Source: Eulemur rufifrons
Lineage: Eukaryota > Chordata > Mammalia > Primates > Lemuridae
Reading direction: 5' to 3'
NCBI RefSeq assembly: GCF_041146395.1
Contig: NC_091008.1
Location: 5,903,501 to 5,967,500, forward strand
Length of the DNA: 64,000 bases
The position numbers and the translations under genes are program-made. This document shows, in pieces, positions 1-15,381 of this stretch (positions are counted from its first letter, which is position 1; each line of letters opens with the position of its first letter). The notes under the pieces are model-generated. The model had not been told where the DNA came from and did not search any database. It saw nothing but the letters and a program-made list of their open reading frames with translations.

Positions 1-566
<566 letters not shown>

Positions 567-1570
567 TCATGGGATTATTCCCAGAGTTACTAGAATTTTA
601 TACACTTGCACATTCAAAAAAAAAATGACTAGAGTCAGAATTTCTGGCTTGGGTGAGATTTCATCTCAAAGGCACATACTGAAGAGGTCACAAGATTTTC
701 CAGCCGCTGCGTCATGTGAGGTAAATCCAAGAGCACGGCCACCTTGTTCATGGAGAGAGCCGGCCCCGGTGCCCGGAAACAATCCGATGGATTGGGACTT
801 TCTAACTCTGGAGCCATTGACTAAAGTATCATTTAAAGCTAGAGCATAGTTTTGATTTATAAATGGGCTTTCTTAAAAAAGAAAAGAACTAAGCTTTCTG
901 GTTTTGTAGGTATTACATCAATATTTTTCCTTTCTAGCTTTCTTGGTTTTACAAGTAATGAGTATTCCCCTGGAATCACAGCCACACAAACGCTTTAGTC
1001 AAGAGACAACTGGTTTTTTTTAAAAAAGCCCAAACCTGATTCAGAATTGCCATGCGTATTTGAAACTGTGTTGAGTAGACTAAGACAGGGTCAATGTGCT
1101 TTTCCCTTAGAATTTTACTCTTAACATGTTGTCCTTGGGCAGTTAACTTTATAGAAAACAACCTCTTCCCTTTCTTCAGAATCAGAAACTGGAATAGTCT
1201 GGAACAAGTGGCTACCCAGAATTTTGTTCCAAAGCAAAAAGAAGCAGTCAATCATACCAAAGTTAAATAAAAGGGGGGAAAAAACCACTCAGGATTTCAT
1301 ATCTAAAAATCACAGACTTTTAGGCATGAGAAGCAGGAACTATTAATAATTACACATCAATAGACTGTATTTTCTAAAGCACATAAAGTATTAAAGTAAC
1401 GCCCAAGCATTTCAAGGCAGTTGAAGGTGATTAAAATACCACTCAATTGTTTTTTATGGGTGATAGATACTATTATATTAGTAGTACACTAATTAGGAGT
1501 ACAAGCTCCTGAGAAATCAAGATTTGAGTTTTAGGTCATAAGAAAGCAAAGAATACAAAAATAACCACAT

Positions 1571-1594
1571 ATCTATCTATCTATCTATCTATCT
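1571..1594. repeat. (ATCT)6 microsatellite
   Basis: Six uninterrupted tetranucleotide units in HADH intron 6. Confidence 0.95.
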
Positions 1595-2801
1595 CAGCCT
1601 TATCAGGAAGCCTCATTCATTTGCTCATTCATCCAACTTCATTGATACCGATTATCTCGCAGCCACCCGCGACTTAGAGTGAGGCAAAGAAAAACAGGAC
1701 AACCACTCAAGGCACTTGTGCTATGAGGGGAGGACTCAGATGAGTAAACCCCAAATTTCAGCACAGCAAGTGCTGAAGATTCATGAAGAATTTACACAGC
1801 TCTGTGCGGCAAAGATGGAGAGATTTCTCAGCCTGCCAGGATGTCACCAAAACCACACCGTGGGCCGGGTGCTGCAGGGTGACGAGACTCCCGAGGCCTC
1901 GGCGGGGAAGGGCGTTCTGGGCAGAGTGCGGCAGGCGCGAGACAGCAGTGAGAAGGGACAGGGGACACTTGGGGTGCGGCTGCACAGCTCACGGTGGGCT
2001 CTACTCGGAGCATTTCGTCAGACCCCGAGGCTTCTAGGCTGGCAGCGCCCGGAAGGCGGGAAGTGACGGCCTCGTGGGCTTCTCCCTCGGGGCTCAGCCT
2101 CTGCCCTGTGCCCGGCGCTGCCCTGAGACACCTGCCGGCCCAACCTCTGACTTCCCGAGGCCTCTGCTCCCGTGTCGCCTCATCAGAGAGCCCCTCTGCT
2201 CTCTGCACACAAAACAGCGCCGCCAGGACTCCCCCAGCCCTCCCCACAACCTGGCGTGTCCCCGCACGGGGCCATTTACCACGGCCAGGCCCCCAGGGGA
2301 CAGGAAGCTGACAGCACAAACAGTTCCCACTTACCTGGAGCCATTTAATCCAATCTATGTTCGAGGACAGGGCAATGAACCCTAGAGGCAAGACTGTAAT
2401 TCCAGATTTGCGAACTCGTTTGAGGGCTATTTCATTTCAAAAAATAGTATGAAGATACAGCACACATCGTAAAAAAAAAAAAAAAAAAAAAAAATCTAAA
2501 TAGTTCCCCCAAATCAGCACAGCTCTAAAAATTCTATTCTGAGTGAACGCAGAGCAAAAGAGGCAAAATGCAAAAAGAAAAGGAGGAGAAATAAAACACA
2601 CACACGGTGATTCGTGTGCCGAGAGAGCTCGATGTGGAATGTTCTAGACCAGTCATTCCTTAACTTCTCTGGAGTTCAGGACTTTGAGAATCCGACACTC
2701 TCTCCATAAGAAACGCACAAACACACAAAACTGCATCAGCCTTAGGAGGTTCGTGGGACAGACCCTTCCAGCGCCTCCAGGTAAGGCCCCTAACTGGAGA
2801 C

Positions 2802-2850
2802 GACAGGGCGACAGGGCGACAGAGCCACAGGGCGACAGGGCGACAGGGAG
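2802..2850. repeat. CGACAGGG minisatellite
   Basis: About six near-perfect 8-bp units with one variant copy (CAGAGCCACAGGG), within the GC-rich part of HADH intron 6. Confidence 0.85.
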
Positions 2851-4558
2851 AGGCTCCCCGAGCGAAGCCCGGGACCCGCCCCCGCCCGCCCCTGGCGGCT
2901 CCGCAGCGCCACCTGCCGGCCGCTCCCCGCACGAGCAAGCGCGCCCCGCGGCGGGGTCGGGACCACGTCACCGTCACCATCACCGTCACCCAAGCCTGGC
3001 CCGTGCAAGCACGTGGGTGTGAAGATGCGGAGGCCCCAGATGCGGCTCCAGAAAAGAAGACGAAGTCAGGGAAGGAAGACACACGCCGCGCCCCCGGGAA
3101 GGGAGTGGCCAGCGACCCGAGGGGCGGCCACAGCGTCAAGAAAGTGATGACAAGAGAGATCACGTCCCGCTCAGAGCGCTGCGAGCACGCAGGTGGGCCT
3201 GTGAGAACGGTGGGAGCACAGTCTGCGGCGGTGACAGCCGGGCAGAGGGCGAGGAGAGCAAGGCTCTGGGGCAGGGCTTGGGGACGGCAGGTCCCCACAG
3301 AACCACCGAGCCTGTCCTGAGCGGCAGAAGGGACGAGGCAAGGGGCCGGGGCTGTGACGCCGGAGCCCACCCCGCAGCACGGACTGGGAGGAACCGGCCC
3401 CCAGACAGGACACCGAGCTGCCCCCCGGCCCGACAAGGCTGGGGACAAAGAGGCAGGGGGACCCCAGTGACAGGCTGCTGGGGACCGCAGCGCCAAGAGT
3501 GAGCTCAGAGCACGTCCCGTGGGGCCAGGTCTGCCTTCAGCTGCTCCTCGCAGGTGGCCGGCGGCGGGGTGGGTGCAGGGCGTCCCCCTGGTGGCAGCAA
3601 AGCCGAGAGGGGCTTCCCCTCGCCAGCGGACGCGTGCGTCTGGGACCGTATCAGGGACAGCGCGCTCCAGCGAGAACGCCACCACCAACAGGTGGACCAC
3701 CCACAAGGGACATTCTAAACATTACATTTTATTTAAAAAAAAAAAAAGAACCCAAACACACGACTGCCGTGCAAGGCGGGGGGAAATGCTCCGCGCTTTC
3801 TTTGAGGTGTAATTAGGCGGATTTGTCAATAAACACAGAAGTGCTGGTTTGATCTTGGAGCAGAAGTGTGGCCAACGCTTCCGCAAACCAAAGAGAAAAG
3901 TTTTAATATTTAAAGCAGGTTTTGAGGAAGCAAATGTGCTCTCATCTCTCCGCAAGAGCCGGTGTCAATGTCTTGTTGCACAGTGACATTCCCCAGCGCG
4001 AGCATCTGCGAATGCGGTGACTGAGGACAATTCCGCTTGCCCTGCGCCCAGCCCTGCTGAGGCCTGCTCGCCTTCAGGCAGACAGGACAGTTTCCTTCCC
4101 GGAAACAGGGAGGGGGCGGGGACAGGAGGGGGCGGGGACAGGAGGACGCAGGTCTGTCTGTGACCTTGACCCAAGTCTGATATTTTTACCACAGGGAAAA
4201 CCACTCTTTCTCAAGTATTGAGGGAAAAAATTCGGACCACTCTTAAGATTGACAAAGCGTATCGTGGCACCAGTCAGCACGGACGGACAACGGACTGTTA
4301 AAAACCGTCCTTGTCACGTGGCAGCCTTGGCAGGTATTTCTCCCCCACTGTCACAGAGTCACAGGTTTTACAACCTTAAGGGACTTTAAAGACCCCCAGC
4401 CTAGGGATTGTACGTTGTGAATATCATTTTTAGGAGCGAACCTTTTAACTAACAACAGAGATCCGGGGTATGACCCAGGTTGCTGTCAATTGCTCCGGCT
4501 GGACTGTGGGGGGTGGGGGGTGAGGGAGGGGGTCCCACAGCTGCTCTCAGAGGCCTCA

Positions 4559-4846
<288 letters not shown>

Positions 4847-6264
4847 TCATTAAATCGATCTTTCGTGAAGTCACCACATCACCCCTTCTTACCCGGAATT
4901 ACGTTGCCTACACTGGCCAAGCTACATGTTTTCAACACTTGTTCTAAAGCACCGGCACGGCCTCATCGCTGTCTCAGGTGACAATTCATGTAGCAATCAT
5001 AGCTCAGCACTTAAAAAAAAAAAAAAAAAAATCCAACCCAGTTGCTTCCGAGGCACAGGGTCACCACGAAGGCAGAGCTTGGCTTGGGGCAGGCGGACCT
5101 GGGTCCAGCCCCTGCCACCCCCGCCCACCCTGACCGTCCTCTGAAGCTCAGTCTGGTCGCTGCAGGTTGGAGGCGTCATTCTGCCTCGGAGTCGTGAAGA
5201 CAAGTCAGAGAACCCACAAAACGCTGTCGTGGGGCCCCTGCACTCCCCCACTTCCCTGTCGTGAGTCTAGAAGCAGCGGCCTCGGCCAGGACAGTCTGGG
5301 AGGTGCAGCGCTGTCCTGGCCGCACAGTGACCTGACCTGGGACAGGTGCTGGGGCCAACGAGCAGAGCCCCCGGCCTTCCGCGCAGGCACCCAAGACCCC
5401 CTGCGCCCTGGGCTGTCCCCTGTGCCACACGCTCCTGTCATCAGTTTCCCGCCCGGCAGCTGACACGTGATCACCTCTCCCAGAGGACTGTCGTGGGGTT
5501 TGGATGCATCTCTTCTGGGGACTTGCGAAGAAGGTCGGATCGGCAGACTGATTTTTGGGTAAAGCCAAATTTCACTACATAGACGGCATCTTTTGTCACG
5601 AGGCCGTGACCTTGCTGAGGGCAGAAGTCCCCACCCTGGCTGGGGCCTCGGACCCTGCGGCCAGCACACACCAGGCACCCACGGGCACTGCAGCAAAGGT
5701 GCCAGGCTCTGCTTTCCTCGAGGAGCACCTGGTCGCTCGCGGCGACAGCAAAGCCACAAGCTGCCAACTGCCGAGCACGTCGGCCGGGCGAGACCAGCCT
5801 CCGCCTGTCACCACAGGAGCACAAAGACGCACTAACGCTAAGAAAGAAAAAATTGTTCCCTGGGGCCACAGTGTTTTATTATGGAAACAGAATAAAAACT
5901 TTGGAAACAAAATGATCTTTTCTAATTTAATGAAAAATCTGTCATTTCTTACTGTTTTCTGTTATTTCTTTCTGTGTTTTTTAAATAGAAAAGTAATATA
6001 AAAATTTGAAAATTAGTAATGTAAAACATAATGTGAAAACGTGAAAAATAGTTCGCAAGAGTAAAGTGTTTTTCTTGACTTGTCAGGCTTCAGTGTAATT
6101 TAAAGGTAAACATAAATAGAAAAATAAAATTTATTGATTTCTATTCATTTAAGCCACATTTCTAGAATCAAATGGTCAATATTAACTGTGACAATAAGAA
6201 CATCAACAAGTAAGATTTGCACAAACCAGATGCAGAGTTCTGCCAGGGGCCGCCCGCCACCAGC

Positions 6265-6335
6265 CCAGAACAGCAGGTGACAGCAGGGAACAGCAGGTGA
6301 CAGCAGCGAACAGCAGGGAACAGCACGGCAGCAGG
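6265..6335. repeat. GAACAGCAGGTGACAGCAGG-type minisatellite
   Basis: About three and a half imperfect copies of a 20-bp unit built from GAACAGCAG and TGACAGCAG, in HADH intron 5. Confidence 0.8.
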
Positions 6336-6889
6336 ACCTGCCTGAGTTACATGCACTTCATGAGGCCCCGGGCTCAAAACTAGCCTGAGTTAAATACAAC
6401 TCACATGGCCGTTACTGTGTTAACCGAGATTATAAAACAAGGTTGATTTTACAACTGAGGCATAAATACTCCTTTCAGCTTCAAAAGGACTTTTGTGTAA
6501 ACTGAGGATAGGAACGCAGAAATGGAGAGCACACCACACGCAAGGTGAACGTCAGAACGCGGCCTGGGAAAACCATTTGCTCCAATTACCCCGATCACTG
6601 TCATCCTCCTCTACAGAAAGAGCTCCGAGCGCTCGCATGGAAAAAGTGCTGAAACTCACAAAATGCTTAGACTCACTAGTAATCAAAGAAATATTACAAC
6701 AAGAGAGCATGTGTGTGCCAGAAACTCCTTCCCGGGGTTTCTTCCCCGTTATCACAATATCCAACGCTGTTGAGGATGGAGAGACAGGTGCTCTCAGAAC
6801 ACTGTGAAGACACACAGTTCCTCAATACAGCAATTAGTTTATGTATCGCACGCCTTGCATCTTTCAGACTTTTACTTATTAAACACATT

Positions 6890-7110
6890 TTATTTCCTGT
6901 TACTTACTATGTGCCAGCTACTGTTCTAAGCACTTTACAAATATGAGTTCATTTATTCCTCGTAACAACCCGTGAGACAGGGACTGTTACTATCCCTGTG
7001 TGAGGCACGAGGACGCTGAGGCACAGAGAGGTCGAGTAACTTGCCACGGTTACACAGCCGGGACTCACACCTCGGCGAGCGAGTGCTTGCCTTTGACCTT
7101 CACACCACAC
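6890..7110 (+). repeat. MIR element
   Basis: The sequence has the MIR landmarks in order: TACTATGTGCCAG, CACTTTACAAATATGAG, GACGCTGAGGCACAGAGAGG, then AGTAACTTGCCACGG. It is an ancient tRNA-derived SINE within HADH intron 5. Confidence 0.85.
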
Positions 7111-7769
7111 TCTCCCCAGGGAGTTGCAACACAAAAACACACTGCAGAAACACTCACGTCGTTCTTCTGCGTCAGGTACTGGGAAACTATGACATCACAG
7201 ACCAAATCCAGCCCACAGCCTGATGGTGCAAACACGGTTTCACTGGGTCACAGCCACACACACCCCTGCTTCCCCGTCACGGCAGCAGAACTGAGCGGCT
7301 GCGACAGGGACCGCGTGGCCTCCAACAGTCACCGTCTGGACCTTTACAGTGAAGTTTGCTGAGCCTTGTCCAGTGTGGTTGCTCTAAGTTGTGTGGGTGC
7401 CTCCGAAGAGCTTGAATAGTTCACCCCGCAAGACCCCCAGAAAGCGCAAAGACACCACACAGAGAAAGGTCCAGGATGATCTAACAAGGACAGTTTTATG
7501 AGACAAAGAAGTTTCAATCCCCGGCGATGCTGTGGCCACTCTGACAGAAGAACGAGCCATCACTGCCCGTGAACTAGTGACTGACGTGCCGCAGACGTCA
7601 CCGGCTTTGCCTGCACTTCCCCTGCGACACGCTTTTGCCTCCCCGATGTTCTTGCTAATGCCATCACCACCTTCCTCCAGCAATGCACAAATGGGCAAGA
7701 AAGTGCAACCACAGTATCTAGCTATTAACGTGATTTTAAAAAATGCAGATAATTTAAAACCATAGAACT

Positions 7770-8160
7770 CAAAATGGGTGTTAAAAGTGACACTTCCCCT
7801 GGGCCGGAGGAGGCAGCACGTGCCGGTCTAGTCCGGTTCCTGAGACCCCCTCGACCGATGGCTTATTCAGGATCCATGAGCAACGTGAGCTTTCGTGGGT
7901 TAACACAGTACTGTGAGCTCAAACTTAAGAATATTTTAGAAAGCAAAAGTAGGCCAGGAGAAGAACCATATGATATCAAGGATCAAGATCAAAAAGGTAG
8001 ACGAGTTATTGGTAAAACTTTGTAACTGTGTGGCATTTGGCGACCCAACTACCCCTTTAGAAAAACTGCAAAATCTTGCAGAAGTATAGTCCTTAAGTTT
8101 TGGGGAAACTGAAGAGGAACTAAAAGAAATGGAAAAACTGAAGGTAACCAAAATGAAGTA
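7770..8160 (+). pseudogene. Unrecognised coding-like remnant in HADH intron 5
   Basis: Two consecutive stretches in different frames have protein-like composition. The first, from the ATG at 7774, includes YSGSMSNVSFRGL and runs to a stop near 8025. The second starts at about 7987 in a shifted frame and includes FGDPTTPLEKLQNLAEV, a stop, then SLSFGETEEELKEMEK. The charged heptad-like end suggests a coiled coil. I do not recognise the parent. It could be a frameshifted processed pseudogene or chance. There is no clear poly(A) tail. Confidence 0.3.
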
Positions 8161-8759
8161 GGTTATCCTTCCAACCGCTGGGGGTCATTTTACACCACTG
8201 GGCAGCGTAAGCAGGGGGAGAGCTAGAGGCCAAGCGTGCTTTCTACTCAGCCTGTGTCTTACTGAGATACAGCACAACACACAAGAAAACACAGGCAACG
8301 TTCCACCGGGAACCAGCTTCATTAACGCTGCTCTGGGCAGGCCGGTCTCGTCCTGTCTCAGCCTTTCCCCAACCACCTGCAGTGCTCTTTCCAGAAGTCA
8401 AGTCCTAGTTTTCTGTTGGGGATGTGTGTGTCCACCAGCTGCTGCCGACACGCAGGGTCCTCACTCCCAGCGGCCCAGCTGATGGAGCAACAAAAACCAT
8501 TTCTGAAAATGCAGCCACACAGACAAAAGCCAGGGCCAGGGAGCCGAGCCCTCTACTCAGCGGAAGGCCTGGCTCCGCTCGGGTCGCAGACGGTCCCGAT
8601 GGCTTCAGGCCTGGCTGAGGAGCACGGCTTCCCTGCCTGCAACGGGAACAGACGCCCAGGTGGCTCTCCGCAGCACGTGGGCAGCCCTGAAGTCAACAGT
8701 GCTCCTCCTCACATCGTTCCAGCAGGAGGAGGAAATCGGTCAGGTTCCAGAAAACATCA

Positions 8760-8891
<132 letters not shown>

Positions 8892-9095
8892 TTAGGACCA
8901 GAGAGTCGGCAAATAACTTCAGTAGAATGGTTTGAGGAAACACCGATCAAAAAAGGGTCCAGACAGGTGACAATAATTTTACAGTTTCAGTATAGTAGGG
9001 ATCTCGAGCCAGAAACAAAGTATTTCCCAAAAATGTCCATTTTAAGACAATGCAGTACTGCAGAATGTACAAAACCAAGACTTAAAATACAAGAG

Positions 9096-9728
9096 AGTGT
9101 GCATGTGTGTGTACGTGTGTGTGCGCGTGTGTGCATGCGTGTGTGCGCACACGTGTGTGCATGTGCATGTGCGCATGTGTCTGTGTGCGGTGTGCGTGTG
9201 CACATGTGTGCGTGTGCGCGCGTGTGTGTGCATGCATGTGTGTGCATGCGCATGCACACGTGTGTGCGTGTGTGCATGTGTATGTGTGCGTGTGTGCGTG
9301 CATGTGTGTGCGCGCGTGTGTGCATGTGTGTGTGCGTGTGCATGTGTGTGTGCATGTGTGTGCGTGTGTGCATGCGCATGCACACGTGTGTGCGTGTGTG
9401 TGCGTGTGTGCATGTGTATGTGTGCGTGTGTGCGTGCATGTGTGTGCGCGCGTGTGTGCATGTGTGTGTGCATGTGCATGTGTGTGTGCGTGTGCATGTG
9501 TGTGTGCATGTGTGTGCATGTGTGCGCGCGTGTGTGTGCATGTGTGCGTGATGCATGTGCATGAGTGTGTGCGCGTGCGTGCATGTGTGCATGCATGTGT
9601 GCATGTGTGCACGTGTATGTGTGCATGTGCGCGCGCTTGTGTGTGCATGTGTGTGCGTGTGTGTGTGTGTGCACGTGCGTGTGCATGTGTGCGTGTGCAT
9701 GTGTGTGTGCATGTGTGTGTGCGTGTGC
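9096..9728. repeat. 633-bp alternating TG/CG/CA tract (Z-DNA prone)
   Basis: An almost unbroken purine-pyrimidine alternation (TGTGTGCATGCGCGTGTG and so on) covers 633 bp of HADH intron 4. In the HADH transcript it reads as CA/CG-rich RNA. It contains a higher-order duplication: a segment starting CATGCGCATGCACACG occurs at 9245 and again at 9371. The Cys/Val/His-rich open frames over it on both strands are artefacts of the repeat. Confidence 0.95.
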
Positions 9729-11276
9729 AGGACAGTTTTACAGACTTTCTTGCTGAGTCAGACCGAGGCTCGACTGCACTACTCACTGGCTGTGTGGCCC
9801 TGGGTACGTTTCTTGAAACTGAAATGACCCTGAAATCACTCTGTCCACCTCACGGAGCTGAGAATGAGATGAGATGGGGAGTAAAGCCCTCACCACACTC
9901 CTAGAAGGTACAAAGTGCTCAGTACATGCTGCTCTGGTCGTTTTACTTGCCATCGTTAGTGACGTCAGAGTGGCAGCTGGAAGTGTAGGAGAATACGAGG
10001 ATTGCCCTTCAAATTCCCAGCAGGAACCCCCTTCTCATATCACAGACAGTGAGAAAGAGCCCCAGGAAGATGGGAGTGATCTGCCCAAGTCACACGCGTG
10101 ACTCTTCCTCCGTGTCCCCACGCTCTCCCACACAGATGTGCCCCAGGCCAGTGGCCCTCGTGTAGAACAGACTCGTCCTGCCAAAGGCAGCCTGAGCTGA
10201 CAGCGGGCAGGGCCGCGGGCAGGGCCGCGGCCAGGGCCTGCCACCCGCCGCGGCAGCGCTCCTGACCCTCCGGGAGGCACAGGGAGGCACACAGCTGCCA
10301 CCTCGAGGGCATCTACGGGAGACGGCACCAGGCGCGCCGCCTGGCACGGTCGGCCCTCAGTAAACACTTAGAGAATTCATCCATCAGAAGTCAGAGTTCG
10401 GCAAGTGGACAGACCCGGGTGAATTTAAACTTTACGTATTTACATAAAATTTCAACACCAGTAAAGAACTTCGACCAGAGCCAAAGCAGACGGGCTTGGC
10501 TCGTACTGCAGACCCTCCGTGAGACCGAGGCGGGTGCCTCACCGCTCTGCTGAGAAACGGGGGTCACGATGCTTGGCGTGCCCCCCCTTTCAGAGGGCCT
10601 CTGGCTAACGAGCTAGCGAGCCGTCTGTGCGGGCTGAAAGGCGTCTATAAACGAAGAGGGCGCTATCACCCGTGCCGACGTGCTCACGGCCCAGGACAGC
10701 AGGAGGCGGCACCCAGGAGGCCGCCACAGCCGCACCTCACCCCGCGTCACCCCGCGTCCGGGGCCAAGCGCAGGTGCCACGTCATGGCACTGAGGGAGGT
10801 GAACGTGCGGAACAGAAAAAGGGCACCTCGCAGGCCGAGATGAGCAGCAGGACAGACGGACCAGGAACGGCTGTGGGACCACAGGCAGACGGCAGCCCCA
10901 GAGCTGCTCGGGAGGCCGCCCCGAAACGTCTCCATCAGAACCAGAGACCCAGCCAGGAAAAGGACGCTGTTAACTACAGAGTTGTAACAATACGGTGTTG
11001 GTTTAAAGGAGTCGATAGCAAAGGTCCGTTGTTTTTGTGAACAGGAGAGATGCATGTTTGCTCATTCATTTAACAAACAGCAATGTGCTACATATGGATA
11101 TTCTGCTCTTGGTTTCCACGGAGTCTGTGGAGAAATATGTGTGTACACACACACACACCCACCCTTAAATGAGTCCAGTCCCAAGTGAAGGAGCCACTCA
11201 GCTCATTATACAATTCATTGTGGTGCTCACCACCAGCAACACATAGCAAGAGCTAAAGTGAAAGAACAAACATTGT

Positions 11277-11555
11277 GGCCAGGCAAGGCTGCTCACGCCT
11301 GTAATCCTAGCATTCTAGGAGGCTGAGGCAGGAGGATCTCTTGAGGTCGAGAGTTTGAGACCAGTCTTAGTAAGAGCGAGACCCCCGTCTCTACTAAAAA
11401 TAGAAAAAATTAGCCGGGCATGGTGGCGCGTGCCTGTAGTCCCAGCTACTGGGGAGGCTGAGGCAGGAGGATCGCTTGAGCCCAGGAGTTGGAGTTGCTG
11501 TGAGCTATGATGATGCCACGGCACTCTAGCCCAGGTGACACAGCGAGACCCTCTT
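11277..11555 (+). mobile_element. Alu (older type, no linker insertion)
   Basis: A full dimeric Alu from GGCCAGGCAAGG to the right-arm end. The two arms are joined by a simple CTAAAAATAGAAAAAATTAGCC linker without the lemur-type insertion. It has no clear poly(A) tail and is quite diverged. It lies antisense to HADH. Confidence 0.9.
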
Positions 11556-12419
11556 GCTGGGTGGAGCAATGAGACAGAGAAAGGAGGGAAAGGGGGTAGG
11601 CGGAGACGGCAACAGTGAAGACGATCGACCCCAACACACACTCCTGGGGGGCCGGGGCCAGTCCCTGGAGGTTTACCTGGCTCCATGTCACCCACGTGGG
11701 CAGCATCCCCCACAGTTCGCACGGCAATAACTCCTCGACCTCAGAACAAACGCGACTTTAATAGTGGCTGCTTCCCAGACCCTGTAATTAGCCCCTGTGA
11801 AGGCAGGTGGCCACCGTCCAGGTGCAAATCGTCTGTGGTGACTCCATGTCCCTCACACCCAGGCTCCAGGCCGGCAAGCAGACGCAGGACGCCGGCGAAG
11901 CCCTCCCTGGCCTTCCCTCCACCTCCCGGGGTCGCGACCCGGAGGGTCAAAGCTATTGGAAGCTGCTTGTAGTAGGTCTGATCACAACACACAGGAGACA
12001 GGCCTCCTCGGGGACAATACCAAGGCACTGTCACGCAGGGTAGGATGCACCGCAGGAACGGTGAACAAGGTGGTATTGCGGGTCTACCACCTTGCACTTG
12101 CAGCACGGGGCAGACTGACCCGACAAGACAATCTGGACGTGTGCAGGTCCCCCTCTGCGGTCCCACCAAGCCAGTGGTCGCTAACGCTGCCTTCCCGGTC
12201 TGATGCCTCCGCCCTGCCCACCAGGCCAGGCTCAGATACGTAAATGACATTCCCCAAAGTCAACAGCCCTGGACAGCACTGGCCAAAACACAGGGCTGCG
12301 AAGAAACCAAGTACAGGGACCTCCCTGGATACTGGGTGCTTGTGACATCCTGTGGCTCTGAAAAGGACAGACTGGGGCAGGAGAAACAAGCACAGGGACA
12401 ACCTTGTACCCTCCTGCTA

Positions 12420-15223
<2,804 letters not shown>

Positions 15224-15381
15224 TCAGCGGCAAACTTGTCCAGCCTTTTGAAGAGCTCGTTCTTCACCGCCAGGTTCTCGACGATGGCCTCCACCACCAG
15301 GTCCGTGCTGTGCACCACGGCCGCCGCGTCCGTGCTGGTGGATATGCTGCCCAGGGTCTTCTCCACAAACTCGTCGCCGGC
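15224..15381 (-). CDS. HADH: HADH exon 3: end of NAD-binding domain
   Basis: The exon has 158 bases: 52 codons (residues 88-139) plus two bases of a split Glu codon. It begins [17 protein letters not shown] and contains the [16 protein letters not shown] stretch. That stretch is the conserved core strand and helix of 3-hydroxyacyl-CoA dehydrogenases, where D-x-V-x-E-A-I-x-E is diagnostic. The acceptor is TGCATTAG. The donor is GTACGT, chosen because it alone restores the frame with exon 4: GA plus A makes Glu. Reading straight through the donor gives a tail unlike any family member. An antisense open frame over this exon is a shadow. Confidence 0.96.

Noticed and set aside
2660..3706. A 348-codon open frame on the minus strand in HADH intron 6
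   Set aside because: It lies in GC-rich DNA where stops are rare, overlaps open frames in other phases, has low-complexity Pro/Ala/Arg/Ser composition and no recognisable domain.
8987..9904. Long Cys/Val-rich and His/Thr-rich open frames on both strands
   Set aside because: They are translations of the TG/CG/CA tract and not proteins.
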